Shown here: one piece after another, positions 12,071-23,339 of the stretch
Layout of the letters: each line of letters opens with the position of its first letter
Numbering within the stretch: the first letter of the stretch is position 1
From: Diadophis punctatus similis
Taxonomy: Eukaryota > Chordata > Lepidosauria > Squamata > Dipsadidae
Assembly: GCA_023053685.1 (NCBI GenBank)
Contig: JALIGW010000016.1
Span: forward strand, 3,673,001-3,737,000
Reading direction: 5' to 3'
Length of the DNA: 64,000 nucleotides
Notes under the pieces: model-generated
Seen by the model: only the letters and a program-made list of their open reading frames with translations
What the model was told of the DNA's origin: nothing
Database searches by the model: none
Position numbers and translations under genes: made by a program

Positions 12071-13057
12071 GATCTTTGCCAGCATTATACTACAAATGCA
12101 ACAAGAATTTTTAACACTAGCCATTTCTCTGACTCATTGGTACAAGTTACATCCATAGTTGATTTTTATGTGAGCAAGAAGAACAGCAATCAAACTGAAT
12201 GATAACCTCCCTGAAAACTCAATTTACTAAAATGCAATAAATACACTTTGTGTTGCATTTAGAGTTATTTTATTCCCTGTCATTCTTAGTAAATAGAAAC
12301 TGTTCTTTAAAAAGTGTTTGTCACAGCAGTATTATCATATTTATCATATATGTGAATATAAAACTGCATACTAATCACAACATATAACAACAGCGAAGTC
12401 TAGCGCATTTTAGAACAGCCACACATTTATTTATGTTTTTCTGTCAGTAATGAAGTTTGGACAATTAGCATAGTGGGATGGTTAGATAAAATTAAAACAA
12501 CACACCAAGATTTCTTTTAGGCTCTGCCAAATATTAGCAAGTGAGCCATAAAGCTCCTGTGGAATTATATATTAGTCTGATAGTGCTACTTGGACAGATT
12601 GAAGGAAAAGTCGTCTGAGGACTTGGTGTTCAGGATCATCTGCAAAGGAGTCAAAAAAATCAAGATGGTGGCCAAAACCTTGATGAACAGAGCATTTGGG
12701 GCATTTCAGATAAACAAATGAGCTGTTGAGAGGAGAAAAGAGTTAAAGTAATGTGAAGCAAGCCATTTTTTAATTCTCAAGGGCTGTATTACCACACACA
12801 TATCTTGTGAAGACCACATGCTGATGATGGTAGCAACCAAAAAAGCAGTGGGTAGGAGGAGCCAGAGTCAAAATTGAGTAAGGCCATATCTCTTCTCCTC
12901 AAACAGGGAAAGCTCTTACAGGAAGTGAAAATGGATTACTTCCAAAAGACCACACAACAGGCCATATTACAACATTAATCAAAGGACTGCATGTACCCTG
13001 TCTTCTTTTTGGAGGGAAGAGTACAATTTTGCTAGCCTGTGTAGCTAGACAAAATTA
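12071..13057. other. Nothing recognised
   Basis: About 1 kb of ordinary intron. Confidence 0.5.
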
Positions 13058-13490
13058 TAGGTAAACCTTGACTTACTACCACAATTGAGACCAGAAATTT
13101 TGTTGTAAATAATTGTGGTCATAAGTCAAGCCATTATGTGATTGGACTTGATTTTATGAGTGATTTTTTTTGTAACAGTCATTAAGCTAGTCACCACAAA
13201 CAGTGAACAAATCACCACAATCATTAAGCGAATCACATGGTTTAAAGTCCAAAATCAACTTATCCAATGGGATTTTTTTTTGCATAAAACAGCAAAAGAT
13301 ACCACAAAATGCGATCAGGTTATTATGGGAAGTTGCAACTGGTCCTAAATGCGAGCTGGTTACCAAGTGCCCCAAAATGCAATCATGTGACTGTAGGGGG
13401 GCAGTTCGACAGGTCGCAAGTAACTTTTTCCAAGGCTGTCATAACTTTGAATAGTCATTAAACAACCAGTTGTAACTTGAGGACTACCTG
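13058..13490. mobile_element. TA-flanked MITE, TIR CAGGTAGTCCT family
   Basis: Begins TAGGTAAACCTTGACTTA and ends TTGAGGACTACCTG, with TA on both sides. The body repeats the ATTAAGCGAATCAC and CAAGTAACTTTTTCCAA blocks of the copy at 11050. Confidence 0.75.
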
Positions 13491-13521
13491 TAATGTTTTG
13501 ATTCATGCAAACATTCTAAGC

Positions 13522-14211
13522 CAGGGGTGTCAAACTCAAGGCCCGATGCTTAGGTCTGGCCTGTGGGGCCACCTTGGAAACAGCAAAAACCCGGCCCATG
13601 GTGTTTCTGCCAGCAAAAACAGAGCTCGTGAGGGTCACGCATCCAGGGGCGGGTTGCTTGTTTACCGAGACCGGTGAGCTGCGCGTGCATCTCTACATTT
13701 TGTGCACGTGCGCGTTCGCTATGCACGCGTGCCCTCTCGCACAATTTCAGCGAGATTTTGCTTCTGCGCATGCGCGGAAGCAAAATCTTGCCGAAATCTC
13801 ACGAGGGGACGCGCGCGTGCGGTTTCAGTGAGATTTTGCTTCTGCGCATGCTTTAATTCTTTAAAAAAGATGGCGACGCGCGCAACTGTTTGGTGAAGAC
13901 AGTACCGGAGCAGTCGCGCACAAATTGCATAATCAGCGGGTCCCTACCGGAGCTGCACACTGGACCGCACCGGTAGGAACCCACCCCTGCACGCATCCCC
14001 CCACCCGAGTCCAAGTTTTTTGGCAGAGGGTTGCAGGAAGCCGTTGCAGCCGAAAACGGAGCTTGTGAGCCTGTTTTTCCTGGCAGAGCACTCAAGCCAC
14101 CACAGGCACCCCCGACACGAGTCACGTCGAGCTGGCCACACCCACCCTGGCCCCTCAAGGTCAAACACAACCCTGATGTGGCCCTCAATGAAATCGAGTT
14201 TGACACCCCTG
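13522..14211. mobile_element. hAT MITE (family B) interrupted by another hAT MITE
   Basis: Termini CAGGGGTGTCAAACTC and GAGTTTGACACCCCTG. Flanks TTCTAAGC (13514-13521 and 14212-14219) are a perfect 8-bp duplication. A second hAT element (13644-13989) sits inside with its own perfect duplication, so this one is the older insertion. Confidence 0.92.
13644..13989. mobile_element. hAT MITE (family C), nested
   Basis: Begins CAGGGGCGGGTTGC and ends GGAACCCACCCCTG. Flanks CACGCATC (13636-13643 and 13990-13997) are a perfect 8-bp duplication. It contains TGCGCATGCGCG (13765-13776) and AAAGATGGCGAC (about 13867), NRF1-like and YY1-like motifs. Confidence 0.92.
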
Positions 14212-14219
14212 TTCTAAGC

Positions 14220-15424
14220 CAACTGTGTGTAATTTACCAACTTCTCTAATTATCTTCTGCAATAGGATTGCATTTCATTCTAACTCTCCCTTTTGCCACA
14301 GGAATTAAATATAAGACAAATACGCAATTTAATGATAAACTAATTCCTTGGACTAGTTCAAAAATAGTTTTCTAATAATCTGATGCACAGGTTATTCAGG
14401 CTTTTTAAAAATGTACTTGAACTGAACATCTTTATTCTGAAAAAAAAAAGAAAAAAGAAAAAGAATGCTGCGGAATATGTTTCTGATTCTCATGCCCCAT
14501 ATAATTTCTACCTGTGATATGGATTAGGAACATATTCCGGATTAGGATCTCTGATGCTACATTAAAAAAAAAACTCCATCTGGAAGCTTTTTCCATTCCC
14601 CCCCCCCCTGAATAATATAGTTTTGACTCTTTCCCTAACACAGTTAATTAATAGTGACATGAACAAGTTAGAAAACAAAAGCAACTGAGAAAATTCGCAC
14701 CTAGCAGCCACTCTTCTAATTAAGAGCCAATACAGGCTAAATTAGAAACAGCAATTAATATTTCCGAGTAGGCTAACTATACATAGTATTTGACATATTA
14801 CCGATCGACAACTTCTCAAAACTCCCGCAAGAACTACCATAGGTTTCCCACCCTGACAAATTTAAATCTCATTTAATTTGTGTAAGCTCTCTTAACTCCT
14901 TGAACTTTTTCTACACAGTCTGCTGTGCGCATTAGAGAAATGTGATGGCACCAAAAGGCATTTGCATGTATTTGTACTTTGGCTATTTGTATTTTAGTAA
15001 GATGCTAAGCTCAAAGGATCTGAATGATTCCGCCAATTATTAAATCTATTATGCAAGTGAAAGAAAGCCCTTGGGATTGATTGTGGCCTACTTCGTGTTT
15101 TATTTCTTGCCATTCATTTGAAATTAACATAAACACTGAAAGATTTAGGACTCTACATCACTCAAAAGCCTCTGGCTTTTATACAAGCTGGCATCCTGAA
15201 TTTGAACCACTTGAAGAGTGATAACAGTTGCTTTGAAATTGAGATGGTTCACATAGACTCTGGTCTTCAAAGAGAGAAGCTGACATTTTAAAACTCCAAC
15301 AATCCTACCTTATGCTCTGAGTTCATGGAACATATAGATTCCATAATGTGACTACTCAGTGTCGTGTGCTTATTCTGGACTTAATAAAACAAACACATTT
15401 TCTACAGAAAAATAGGATTTGAGG
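14220..15424. other. Nothing recognised
   Basis: About 1.2 kb of AT-rich intron with short poly-A, poly-T and poly-C runs (14440-14610). Confidence 0.5.
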
Positions 15425-15692
15425 CAGCGGTGAAATGCTCCCGGTTCGCTTTTACCTGTCTGTCGTCGGTGAGCCGATCGCGCAGGTAGCGCAGCGCTCC
15501 GCCCAACCGCCGGGACACCGCCATTTGAGTTCTTTTACTCTTTCCGCAGGTACAAAGCGTTCTGTGCATGCGCAGAGGGTAAAATAACTCAAATGGCGGT
15601 GTCCCGGTGGGTGGGCGGAGCGCCACGCTACCTGCGCGATCGGCTCACCGATGACAGACAGGTAAAAGCGAACTGGGAGCATTTCACCCCTT
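15425..15692. mobile_element. Foldback hAT MITE (family D-like ends)
   Basis: Begins CAGCGGTGAAATGCTCC and ends GGAGCATTTCACCCCTT. The arms are about 110 bp and nearly perfect inverted repeats (ACCTGTCTGTC and CACCGCCATTTGAG pair with their complements). Flanks ATTTGAGG (15417-15424 and 15693-15700) are a perfect 8-bp duplication. The loop carries TGTGCATGCGCAG. Confidence 0.9.
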
Positions 15693-15843
15693 ATTTGAGG
15701 TGAAAGTTCAGTTGAGTTCTTGACGTTATATGTAGAGAGATAACAGCCTTTTCCCACCTTAACCATAGTATGCTGAAGCAAGAAATCTACTGTGCCTGAA
15801 TCTGTTTTGAAAGTACTTCATTTATCTGTGTATGTGTTTACGT

Positions 15844-16029
15844 CAGTGGTGGGTTGCCACTGGTTCAACCCGGTACGGCAAACCGATAGCGGCAGCGGGA
15901 GGCTCCGCTCACACACCTGGACATCATCAAAAAATGCTCTGCGCATGCGCAGAAGCGTTGCGCCTGCACGGTGCGCCTGCGTGCTCCCGTTCCCGAACCA
16001 GTAGCAAAGATAAGTGGAAGTCACTACTG
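15844..16029. mobile_element. hAT MITE (family C)
   Basis: Begins CAGTGGTGGGTTGCCACTGG and ends GGAAGTCACTACTG. Flanks GTTTACGT and GTTTACAT are an 8-bp duplication with one mismatch. A perfect TGCGCATGCGCA lies at 15940-15951. Confidence 0.82.
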
Positions 16030-16281
16030 GTTTACATGTGTGCACATACATAGAATGTTTGCATACAAAAATGGATATGAGATGTGTTCTTCAGCAACTT
16101 TTAGAGGAAAATCCTATACAAGTAATTTATTATTAGAAAATATTTATCTAACATTATATATGTCATAAAATTCAACAGCAAACAGAAATATGCTGTTAAC
16201 ACACACCAAGGGGGTTAAGTATTCTTCTTTATTTCTCTGCCGCAGATATATCTGGAGTGAAAATCAAGTTGTCTGACTTAC

Positions 16282-16485
16282 GATTGGCTGCCTTGCTTTG
16301 ATCGCTCTGGACTCTGTCACTTGATTTGCTTGAGATTGAGGAGACACTGGAGCTCCTGACAAAACCAAACGTGGTGAGTTTAGCTGGCGGCAACCGTGAA
16401 TAACCAGGAGGGCGAAGTCCGGACTGACATGGCTTTGGGAGATTCGATTTTGCAGCACTTGGACTTGGGCCTTTTTTAAGATCAA
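16282..16485 (-). CDS. MTUS2: MTUS2 third coding exon (204 bp)
   Basis: After acceptor TTTTCCAG the exon completes a split codon (G|TT) and reads [17 protein letters not shown], then [16 protein letters not shown] and [11 protein letters not shown], the most conserved basic/serine block shared by MTUS-family proteins. It ends AATC before donor GTAAGT, phase 1, so it is a symmetric phase 1-1 exon (204 bp) that could be skipped without a frameshift. The following exons, including the C-terminal coiled coil that drives dimerisation in this family, are not in the window. SRLP occurs again here. Confidence 0.93.
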
Positions 16486-16599
16486 CTGGAAAATAAAATA
16501 AAATTATTGCATGCATTTTTTTTAAAGTGGAGATATATTGTTGGATCTTGTCAGAACAAACAGGAATGGTATTGAAAAGAAAACTATCCCTTGGAACTT

Positions 16600-16690
16600 A
16601 TTGACCATCCCAAATTTATTTAGTTATACATGTTACATGGCCACCCATCTCACAAGAAGTGACTCTGGACAGCATATATCAAAAAGGAAA
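16600..16690 (-). mobile_element. L2-like LINE 3' end
   Basis: On the minus strand it reads GCTGTCCAGAGTCACTTCTT, then GTGAGATGGGTGGCC and TAAATAAATTT, the common CR1/L2-type 3' hairpin (GCCGCCCAGAGTC-like) and AT-rich tail. Confidence 0.55.
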
Positions 16691-17312
16691 GTATAAAAAC
16701 AAGATATATGTCAAACACAACCATATTTTAAAAAAAGTACACAAAAGAGATTCTATCAGCAATGGATCTACCTCAAGATCTCACCTATCCCCAAAGATCC
16801 CCAGCCTAATGACAAAGCCAGATCTGAGGGACTCCCAGAAAATATGGAGGGATTTTTGTTTTATTGTTATTCCTTGACTTGGGTTGAGTGATGCCTCCAT
16901 TTTGATTCCAAGGGCCCCATCTGATCCTCTGTAATGCATTTACACTTCTTTTCTTAGGTTTCTGCAGCTGCTTCAAAGAACTGCAGTCACGTCCATGTTC
17001 GTGACAAAATATTAGGAATCAAATCTAAAGTGATGCACAACCAATTAGGTTTTTAATGCAAAAAATTAAAATGGGTCAAAGGAAAGCAACATGTAAAGAA
17101 GCTATAAGCGATCAGCATATAATTCGATTCATCATGATTTCTTTCTTATGCCATTTCAGACTTTACTTTAAAATGACATTATTTTTAATGTATATGATTC
17201 TAGAGATGGAAATATCAAATATACTAAATAAGTAAATATGCAAACCCATATAGAATTTCAGTTTTAGTGCATCTATACAATTCTTATTATTTTTCATGTC
17301 TTATGAGTTAAG
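16691..17312. other. Nothing recognised
   Basis: Intron close to the third MTUS2 exon. No feature seen. Confidence 0.5.
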
Positions 17313-17660
17313 GTGGGACTAGAATTCCATCTCCTAGCTTCTAGCCTGGTTCAAAATTTCTTAAGAACTTCAAAACATCTAGTTCAACTATCTGGCTCTC
17401 TACACTACAACACAGATCAGAACAACCTAACCAGGACACAAATCATGAGGCTATTCCAATACTGTCAACGCACCATCTTCACATTCAAGAGGGAATGTGA
17501 GCAAATAAAAGGGACATCCACGGGATCCCCAATATCAGGAGTCATTGCATAACTGCAGCACTGTCCATTTCAGAACTACACACCTAATTTTGGGTGCTGC
17601 TACATGGATGACATGTTTGTCATCATCAAAAGAAATGCACTGAAAGACTTTCATAACGTA
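17313..17660 (+). pseudogene. Penelope-like retroelement RT fragment
   Basis: Reads QIKGTSTGSPISGVIA, then after a stop NFGCCYMDDMFVIIKR and FHNVLN, matching the reverse transcriptase of Penelope-like elements (the GSP(I/L)S and Y(V/M)DD motifs in their usual spacing). It is broken by a stop and truncated at both ends, so it is a relic. The surrounding DNA to 18290 has no further recognisable domain. Confidence 0.65.
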
Positions 17661-18289
17661 CTTAACATTGCCTTGGCAATGGCTCTTGATCCTGTTCTTC
17701 AAGGCCACTCTTTATGTGCTCTACAGTATCTGTCATGGGAGAAATGGAATAATCCTCTTTAAATTACTTCCTGCAAGGACACAGATTTCCATCTTCTTCC
17801 TCACATTTGATTTTCTTTTTTTCCTTCCCAATGTATTATTTTGTTATTTTACTATTTATTCCAACCTGAGTTAATGAACTTTGCTCTAGTTGACTATTGC
17901 TTCAGCCTCTTAAGCACCAGTTTTAATGTTTTAGTGTTCTTTGCTAATAAGATACCAAAACCTGTTAATTTACCCAGATTTTTTAATTAATTCCCAGATA
18001 TAATATCAATGTGGCATGGGAAATTGCAAAAGTTGTGGAGCTGAAGCTCAGTAGATAGGTGATGAAGGATTAGCTATAAAAAGCAGAATATATTGAGTTA
18101 TTTTTAACAAAAGGAAAAAGGATTTTAAAGGTCTTTTTAAATATCTGAGCTAAATAATTTAACCGAGGGTGGGGGGGAGAATACTGCCTTAGTGACAGTG
18201 TGAAAAAATTTGAATTCCAGTGTAAGAAAGGATTTGAAATTAAAACTGTCAATTCTGTAGTATCCTTATGCATACTATATCTGGAATAC
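17661..18289. other. Nothing certain; possibly decayed Penelope-like sequence
   Basis: About 630 bp of AT-rich sequence between two possible Penelope-like segments. No domain is readable. Confidence 0.3.
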
Positions 18290-18517
18290 AGTATTTGTTG
18301 TGTGGACCTTGGTGTTCTCTGAGGTTGATTATTTGCTTGCAGGCATTTCATTATCCAACTAGGTAACATCATCAGTGCTTTTAAGCATGGGGTTTGTTCC
18401 CTGTTTATATACATCAACTTGCCCTGCCTGTGTTGGTAAGGATGTGGTTTTCTCCTTGGTAGTTCTTGGTTTCTTTTTACCAAGAAAATGGCATCCCCAC
18501 CAAGCTACGTCAGAGTT
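18290..18517 (-). mobile_element. Possible Penelope-like 3' segment
   Basis: On the minus strand it contains TGATGATGTTACCTAGTTGG and ATAATGAAATGCCTGCAAGC, a pair I associate with squamate Penelope-like elements. This is recall, not alignment, so the call is tentative. Confidence 0.35.
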
Positions 18518-18837
18518 TGTTGCATAAATCAAATCCAGAAGCACACACAGATAACTGATTCAGCTGGATTCATTAACTTCTTTATATATGTAATAATATA
18601 TATACAATACCACAAGTAGTTATTTCCAAGTAAACACAAGGCAGGAGAGAGCAGTTAGTTTCATTTCAGAGTTCAGAGCAGACAGAGTACAGAGTGGGCT
18701 GAGCCACGCCCAGCCTTCTAGTTTAAGTTTCAGTTTCAATTATCTGCACAGACTCAGACGTGTTTAAACTATCATTGGCTGTCTTAGTTGTTATGCCTAT
18801 TCATTGGCTGACCTTGTTACCATGTCTCTCCCAGTTC
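18518..18837 (-). mobile_element. LTR-like block with CCAAT boxes
   Basis: On the minus strand there are two CAGCCAATGA-type CCAAT boxes, a GGGCGTGGC box and an ATATATAAAG TATA-like run, and it may run from TGAACTGGG to ATGCAACA. No target duplication was found. It could be a solo LTR or unrelated promoter-like sequence. Confidence 0.35.
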
Positions 18838-19103
18838 ATGAATATTTTAATATACTATATATAAACAGGGAGCAAATCAAGGGAATACAAAGTACTCCTC
18901 AGTTCAACCCTGAGCTACATATATTATCTTCTATCAGACTTTTAGTTATCCTATTTGAAAAGGCACATGATACAGCTATAAAAAGTGCAGAAGAGGGCAG
19001 CCAAAGTGATAAACAAACCTCAAACATCTTCTTCATGAGAAAATGCCAGAATATCTGTGACTCTTCAGCTTATACAAAGGCTGACTACGGTGATGTATGG
19101 TCT

Positions 19104-19647
19104 TGTTATAAGGAATATTCTTTTAGGTTCAGTTCCAAGTGGGGAAAAAGACACTGGATTCATGAAGGTTGCTTGGAAGGAAGGTTTAATAGTGGACAGG
19201 AGCACATGGCTTGAGCCCCTGTACAGAAAAGGTAGCTTACATGGTTCCAGGTGTGGGTGGAGAGAAAAAGAGGAAGAGGAATGCTGAGTTTCTGGTTTTT
19301 ATAGTCTAAGTTGGGTCCCACCTCTTAGATTTCCTTTTCCTGTATAGAAATGTATCCCATTGGCTCTCAGACCCCCCAGGGGCATGCTGGGGCATCTCTT
19401 GGCTTTTGTCTAATCCAGCTTTGGCTGAATGAAAGGGCCTTGGGCAAATCCTATTGTGGTTTTATCATGCAAAAGACTTCCAGTCCAGGTGAGAGGAATA
19501 TGTGAGCTGGGGTGGGGGTTTCCAAGAGGAGTCTTTTGTTTGTTTAAAAGCATGTTTCCAGATGTGTTCCACAGAATATTTCCTACCTTTTAATATCTCC
19601 TAGGATATCTCATTTCCTAGGAGAGGGGTGGGTGCTAACTTCCTACA
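19104..19647 (-). repeat. 3' LTR (left copy)
   Basis: 544 bp running TGTTATAAGG ... CTTCCTACA on the plus strand (TGTAGGAAG ... TTATAACA on the minus strand). Minus-strand signals are TATAAAA (19297-19303) and ATTAAA (about 19182-19187). Compared by eye with the right LTR I see four differences, at 19291, 19368, 19396 and 19466, all C/T. Confidence 0.9.
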
Positions 19648-19648
19648 A

Positions 19649-19665
19649 TCCCTCATTTTTTTTTC
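19649..19665 (-). promoter_or_regulatory. Polypurine tract
   Basis: On the minus strand a G, nine A, then TGAGGGA, one base before the TGTAGGAAG of the 3' LTR. This is the expected position and composition for plus-strand priming. Confidence 0.75.
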
Positions 19666-20595
19666 AAAACATGTGAGTGCAACACATGTTTTGACACAAA
19701 CTTCAAATTGATCAGGTCAAGGAGATTTTATGGGTGCTTTCAATTTTCTCTGATGCAGAGGGGAAGACGTTGAAAGAGGCAGTTGAAAGAGGCAGCAGCA
19801 GGATTCCTTCAGTGGCTCCCAAAAGGAGAGCTTTCAATCATGATGGTCAATGGCCAGGGCAAAAGTTCTGGAAATAAATTTACAGTATCCAATTTTCCAT
19901 GCCAATTATGTTCAGATGTTTGATAACACTTTCGATGAGCTCCCAGACAGGTTTCAAGCAAGCACAGGCCCCACAATATTCCCACAGCCATGGTTTACCT
20001 TGAAATCACAGGCTGCCCATTTCCAAGGGATGGTTCTTGAATCTGCCCTAGCTCTTACTTTAGTGCATCTAGGATTTGTGAGTCCAAATTGAAGTTAGCC
20101 AGTGTGCAATCTAGGCTTTTCCTTTTTTTTTTTTTTTTTTTTTTTAGAATGAGCCCTGGGACTCTTACTCCTGAGACCACCAGTGCAAAATACCCTGCTT
20201 TACTGGGCAGCAGTCAGGCCTTGGGTTTTCGAAGATCCTTTCTGCTAGCTCTTCAAGTGGGGAAATTGCCTGAGGGGACCTGTCCCCTTCCCCCATGGAA
20301 TTAACAGGGAGATATGACTGCTTGGGCTTTAATGCCACAAAGCAGGAGTCAAAACAACAACAAAAAAAACCCAGCAAGCTAAAAGCAGCTTTGGGTGGAG
20401 GTAGGTGGAAAAAGGATAACCTCAGTCTAATTCTGAATGGCGTGTCTCTGTGTGTTTGTGTATGCAGCTACAAATTTACCTCCCACTAGACAGAAATCTA
20501 AAGTGTACAGAACTCACTGTGGCAACCACTCCCAATACAATTCTTACATGAGTACATTAAACTGATTACAATATAGATGAGACAAGAAAGAGAAA
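19666..20595 (-). other. LTR element interior, left part, no domain recognised
   Basis: About 930 bp with no coding signal. It includes a T run of about 22 (20112-20133). Open frames are short and uninformative. Confidence 0.5.
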
Positions 20596-20825
20596 CTTTA
20601 CAATGAATTTCAGTGAATGAAGCAAGAAAGAAAACAAAGAAAAAACTTTACAATGAATTTCTGTGACTGAAGCAAAGAAAAAGAGAAAAACTTTACAATG
20701 AATTTCTGTGACTGAAGCAAAGGAAAAAAACTTTACAATGAAGTTCTGTGACTGAAGCAAAGAAAGAAAACTTTACAATGAAGTTCTGTGACTGAAGCAA
20801 AGAAAGAAAACTTTACAATGAAGTT
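20596..20825. repeat. Tandem repeat, 6 units of 40-50 bp
   Basis: CTTTACAATGAA(T/G)TTC starts at 20596, 20646, 20691, 20731, 20771 and 20811. Spacing shrinks from 50 to 45 to 40, and the last three units are nearly identical. It lies in the LTR element interior. Confidence 0.92.
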
Positions 20826-22070
20826 CCCCCCTCCCCCCTAGTCTTTTCAGCTGTCTTCTGGGGATTGAAAATAGATGTTTGGTCTTTATTTGTCCATCTC
20901 AGGGTCCTTTCATTCATGTCTGCTGGGTGGCCTTAGTGTTGGTGGTAAGGCTGGTCAGCCAGGCTTGGAAAGATCTGCTCCACTCTGGTTGCTGTGATGA
21001 CTAGAGGACTAGATTCAAACCCAATTCTGGCTCAAATGGATGGAATGTCTTTACTGGAGGCAGTTTCTGAGCCCATTTGGTCTGCTTCCATAGGCTTCAG
21101 GATCATGTGTGCAGGGCTGAAAGACATAAGAACAGAGTCCCTTCCCCCTTTTGCTGGTAATTCTACCACAAGAGGCATTGTAAAAGGATTAGAGATTTGG
21201 GGGGGGGGAGTAGATAGCTTGCAGGCAGGGTTTGAGGAAAACAAACAACACATCAGTATCGCAGTTAAATCAATTATAACAAAATGGAGACATCACCGGG
21301 GAAAAAAATGAACAGACATTTTCATCTTAGCAGAGAATTGGCATCCATTAAACATCACAGAAGAGCAATATTAAAACTGTTTGCATGTACATACAGTAAA
21401 TGTGAGAATGGAATTTTCCTGTAAATTAACTTAAAACATTGTCCCTTAAATTTTGGGCTGTTCTTAAAAACACAGAGAGGAATAGGAAAATTGAACTCTG
21501 TTCCTTGTCCCAGACCAGGTTGGCCAGTCCTAACTGGGCAAAGACATTTTCCTTTCTTTTCAGTGCTTTTAATTTTTCTAACAATTTGAAATTCATATCT
21601 CTAGGAAACAGAGATATTTTACAGTTGCAATTACCTCGAGTGCGCACAAGACAAGACAAAGACGTACACATACACAAAAACATGGACAAAGAGGATGACA
21701 GGACATACACACAAGTCCTTCCTGCCATAAATTTCAGTTAAATTAGGGAAGGCACAAATCTTAACAAACAAACCACGTGGTTACATATAAGAGAGAGAAA
21801 AGAAGAGAGAGAGAGAGACAAACAAACACCTCAACATTTTTCCTTTTCTGTTTTCTTAAGTACCTTTATTTAGCCAAATTGGCTGTTTTGTTTTGTTTTG
21901 TTTTTTCTGTGTCATCCCTCAGCAAAGTCCATTTCCTACTTTTGCACATTCCTGTATTCCTGGCGTCCCAGGTTCCAAGCCCTCACAAGGGTACCCGCCA
22001 CCCTCGAACTAGAGCTTCCCATGATCCTTTAAATGTAAGGTTCACTTTGGCTTAGCTAGTGACGCGCTCA
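20826..22070. other. LTR element interior, no domain recognised
   Basis: About 1.2 kb. A 100-codon ORF on each strand near 21430-21740 overlaps in antisense and has no recognisable motif. A GA-rich run lies at 21787-21820. Confidence 0.5.
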
Positions 22071-22320
22071 CTGTTTTCAGAGGCTAAAAAACTCTGGGAA
22101 GGACTTCCGATTCCCTCATGGAAGTAAGGGCCCCTTCCTTGGGGAGTCGTCCGCAGTTTTCAGAGGCCAAAAAACTCTGGGAAGGACTTCCGCTACCCCA
22201 CAGAAGTATGGGCCCCTTCCTTGGGGAGTCGTCCGCAGTTTTCAGAGGCTAAAAAACTCTGGGAAGGACTTCCGCTACCCCACAGAAGTATGGGCCCCTT
22301 CCTTGGGGAATCTCCTTTAG
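22071..22320. repeat. Tandem repeat, 3 units of 82-83 bp
   Basis: Each unit runs from GTTTTCAGAGGC(T/C)AAAAAA through CTCTGGGAAGGACTTCCG to GGGCCCCTTCCTTGGGGA. Units start at about 22073, 22156 and 22238. Units 2 and 3 are almost identical; unit 1 differs in the middle by one indel and several substitutions. Confidence 0.93.
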
Positions 22321-22460
22321 GTTTATCAGATCCAAAAAGGGGATCTGCGAGGACGTAGTCGCCCCTGTATGACTAGTACTAAGACCTCCACTTTCTATTC
22401 ACGAGCTTCACATTTTAGAACCAAAAAAATTATGGGGTTTGCTTTTGGGATGTGCACATA

Positions 22461-22532
22461 AAAACAACAACAACAACAACAAAATTTGCTTTCCCACCCT
22501 TCAATCACACACACACACACACACACACACAC
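22461..22532. repeat. (CAA)n and (CA)n microsatellites
   Basis: A short (AAC) run (22461-22482) and about 14 CA units (22505-22532). Confidence 0.9.
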
Positions 22533-22639
22533 TCTTCCTCCTTCCCTAATAGAAGCTCCTGTGCTCTGTAAACGCTAAACAGAACTTACACAAATCAAAA
22601 CAGAGAAAGAGAAGACATTGACACATAGGCTGGTAGATG

Positions 22640-23280
22640 AGAAAGAAACTCTATACTACCAAATGAGGATAAACAAAAATAATTCAATATTATGAAAAGC
22701 TGTATGAGCAAGAAGTTTCAGAAAATAAAATTAAAGAATATTTGAAAAAAAAATGGAATTGCCTAAAGTACCAGAAAAGGACAAAACTATTAAATGAATG
22801 AATATCAATGATGGAATTAACAGAAGCAGATAAAGAGACCAAAGAACAACCAAACGCCAGGACCAGGTGGGCCAGTGGCAGAATTTTACAAAGATTTTAC
22901 ATACTGAGGTATTGATTGATGTAAAGGTACCACATTCCTGAATGGGAGCAAATATTACTTTGATTCCAAAATAAAATTCAGATTTAATGCAGATAAAACT
23001 ATAGGCCCATCTCTTCACTGAATGCTGACTATAAAATATATACTTCAATAATGGCAGCAAACTAAAAGGTTCCTAAATGAATTTATACATTCAGCTCTCT
23101 TAAGCTTTTTCTAAGAGACAGATTAAAAACAAAATGAGAATGATTTTAAATACATAAAAAAGGCACAAGAAAAGGATGCTATTCATTTTGATACTGGAAG
23201 TGCTAAATATATATATTATGGCAGACACAGAAATTAAAGGCATGAAAACTTTGAAAACTAATTTTGCACCAAGTGAGAAA
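22640..23280 (+). pseudogene. Decayed L1 reverse-transcriptase fragment inside the LTR element
   Basis: Reading across frames gives YYEKLYEQEVSENKIKEYL, NQTPGPGGPVAEFYK and NYRPISSLNADYKIYTSIMA, the L1 RT signatures NN(K/Q)xPGPDG and NYRPISLLN in correct order. Many stops and frameshifts are present. Its orientation is opposite to the LTR element. Confidence 0.8.
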
Positions 23281-23339
23281 TAAAATATGTTAATAACCAA
23301 CCAAGATGAAGTTGTAGAAGGATTTGAAACTGCATCATT

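Larger units (their letters stand above)
1..16281 (-). other. MTUS2: MTUS2 intron downstream of the third exon (partial)
   Basis: Starts at donor GTAAGT (16281 downward) and runs out of the window. I looked for the next MTUS2 exon (an STFGNEEQ-like segment) in the minus-strand reading frames and did not see it. The space is filled with MITEs and LTR fragments listed below, separated by unremarkable AT-rich DNA. Confidence 0.75.

Noticed and set aside
18804..19214. 136-codon plus-strand ORF as a gene
   Set aside because: It runs across the boundary of the LTR into older repeat sequence, with no motif and no conserved start context.
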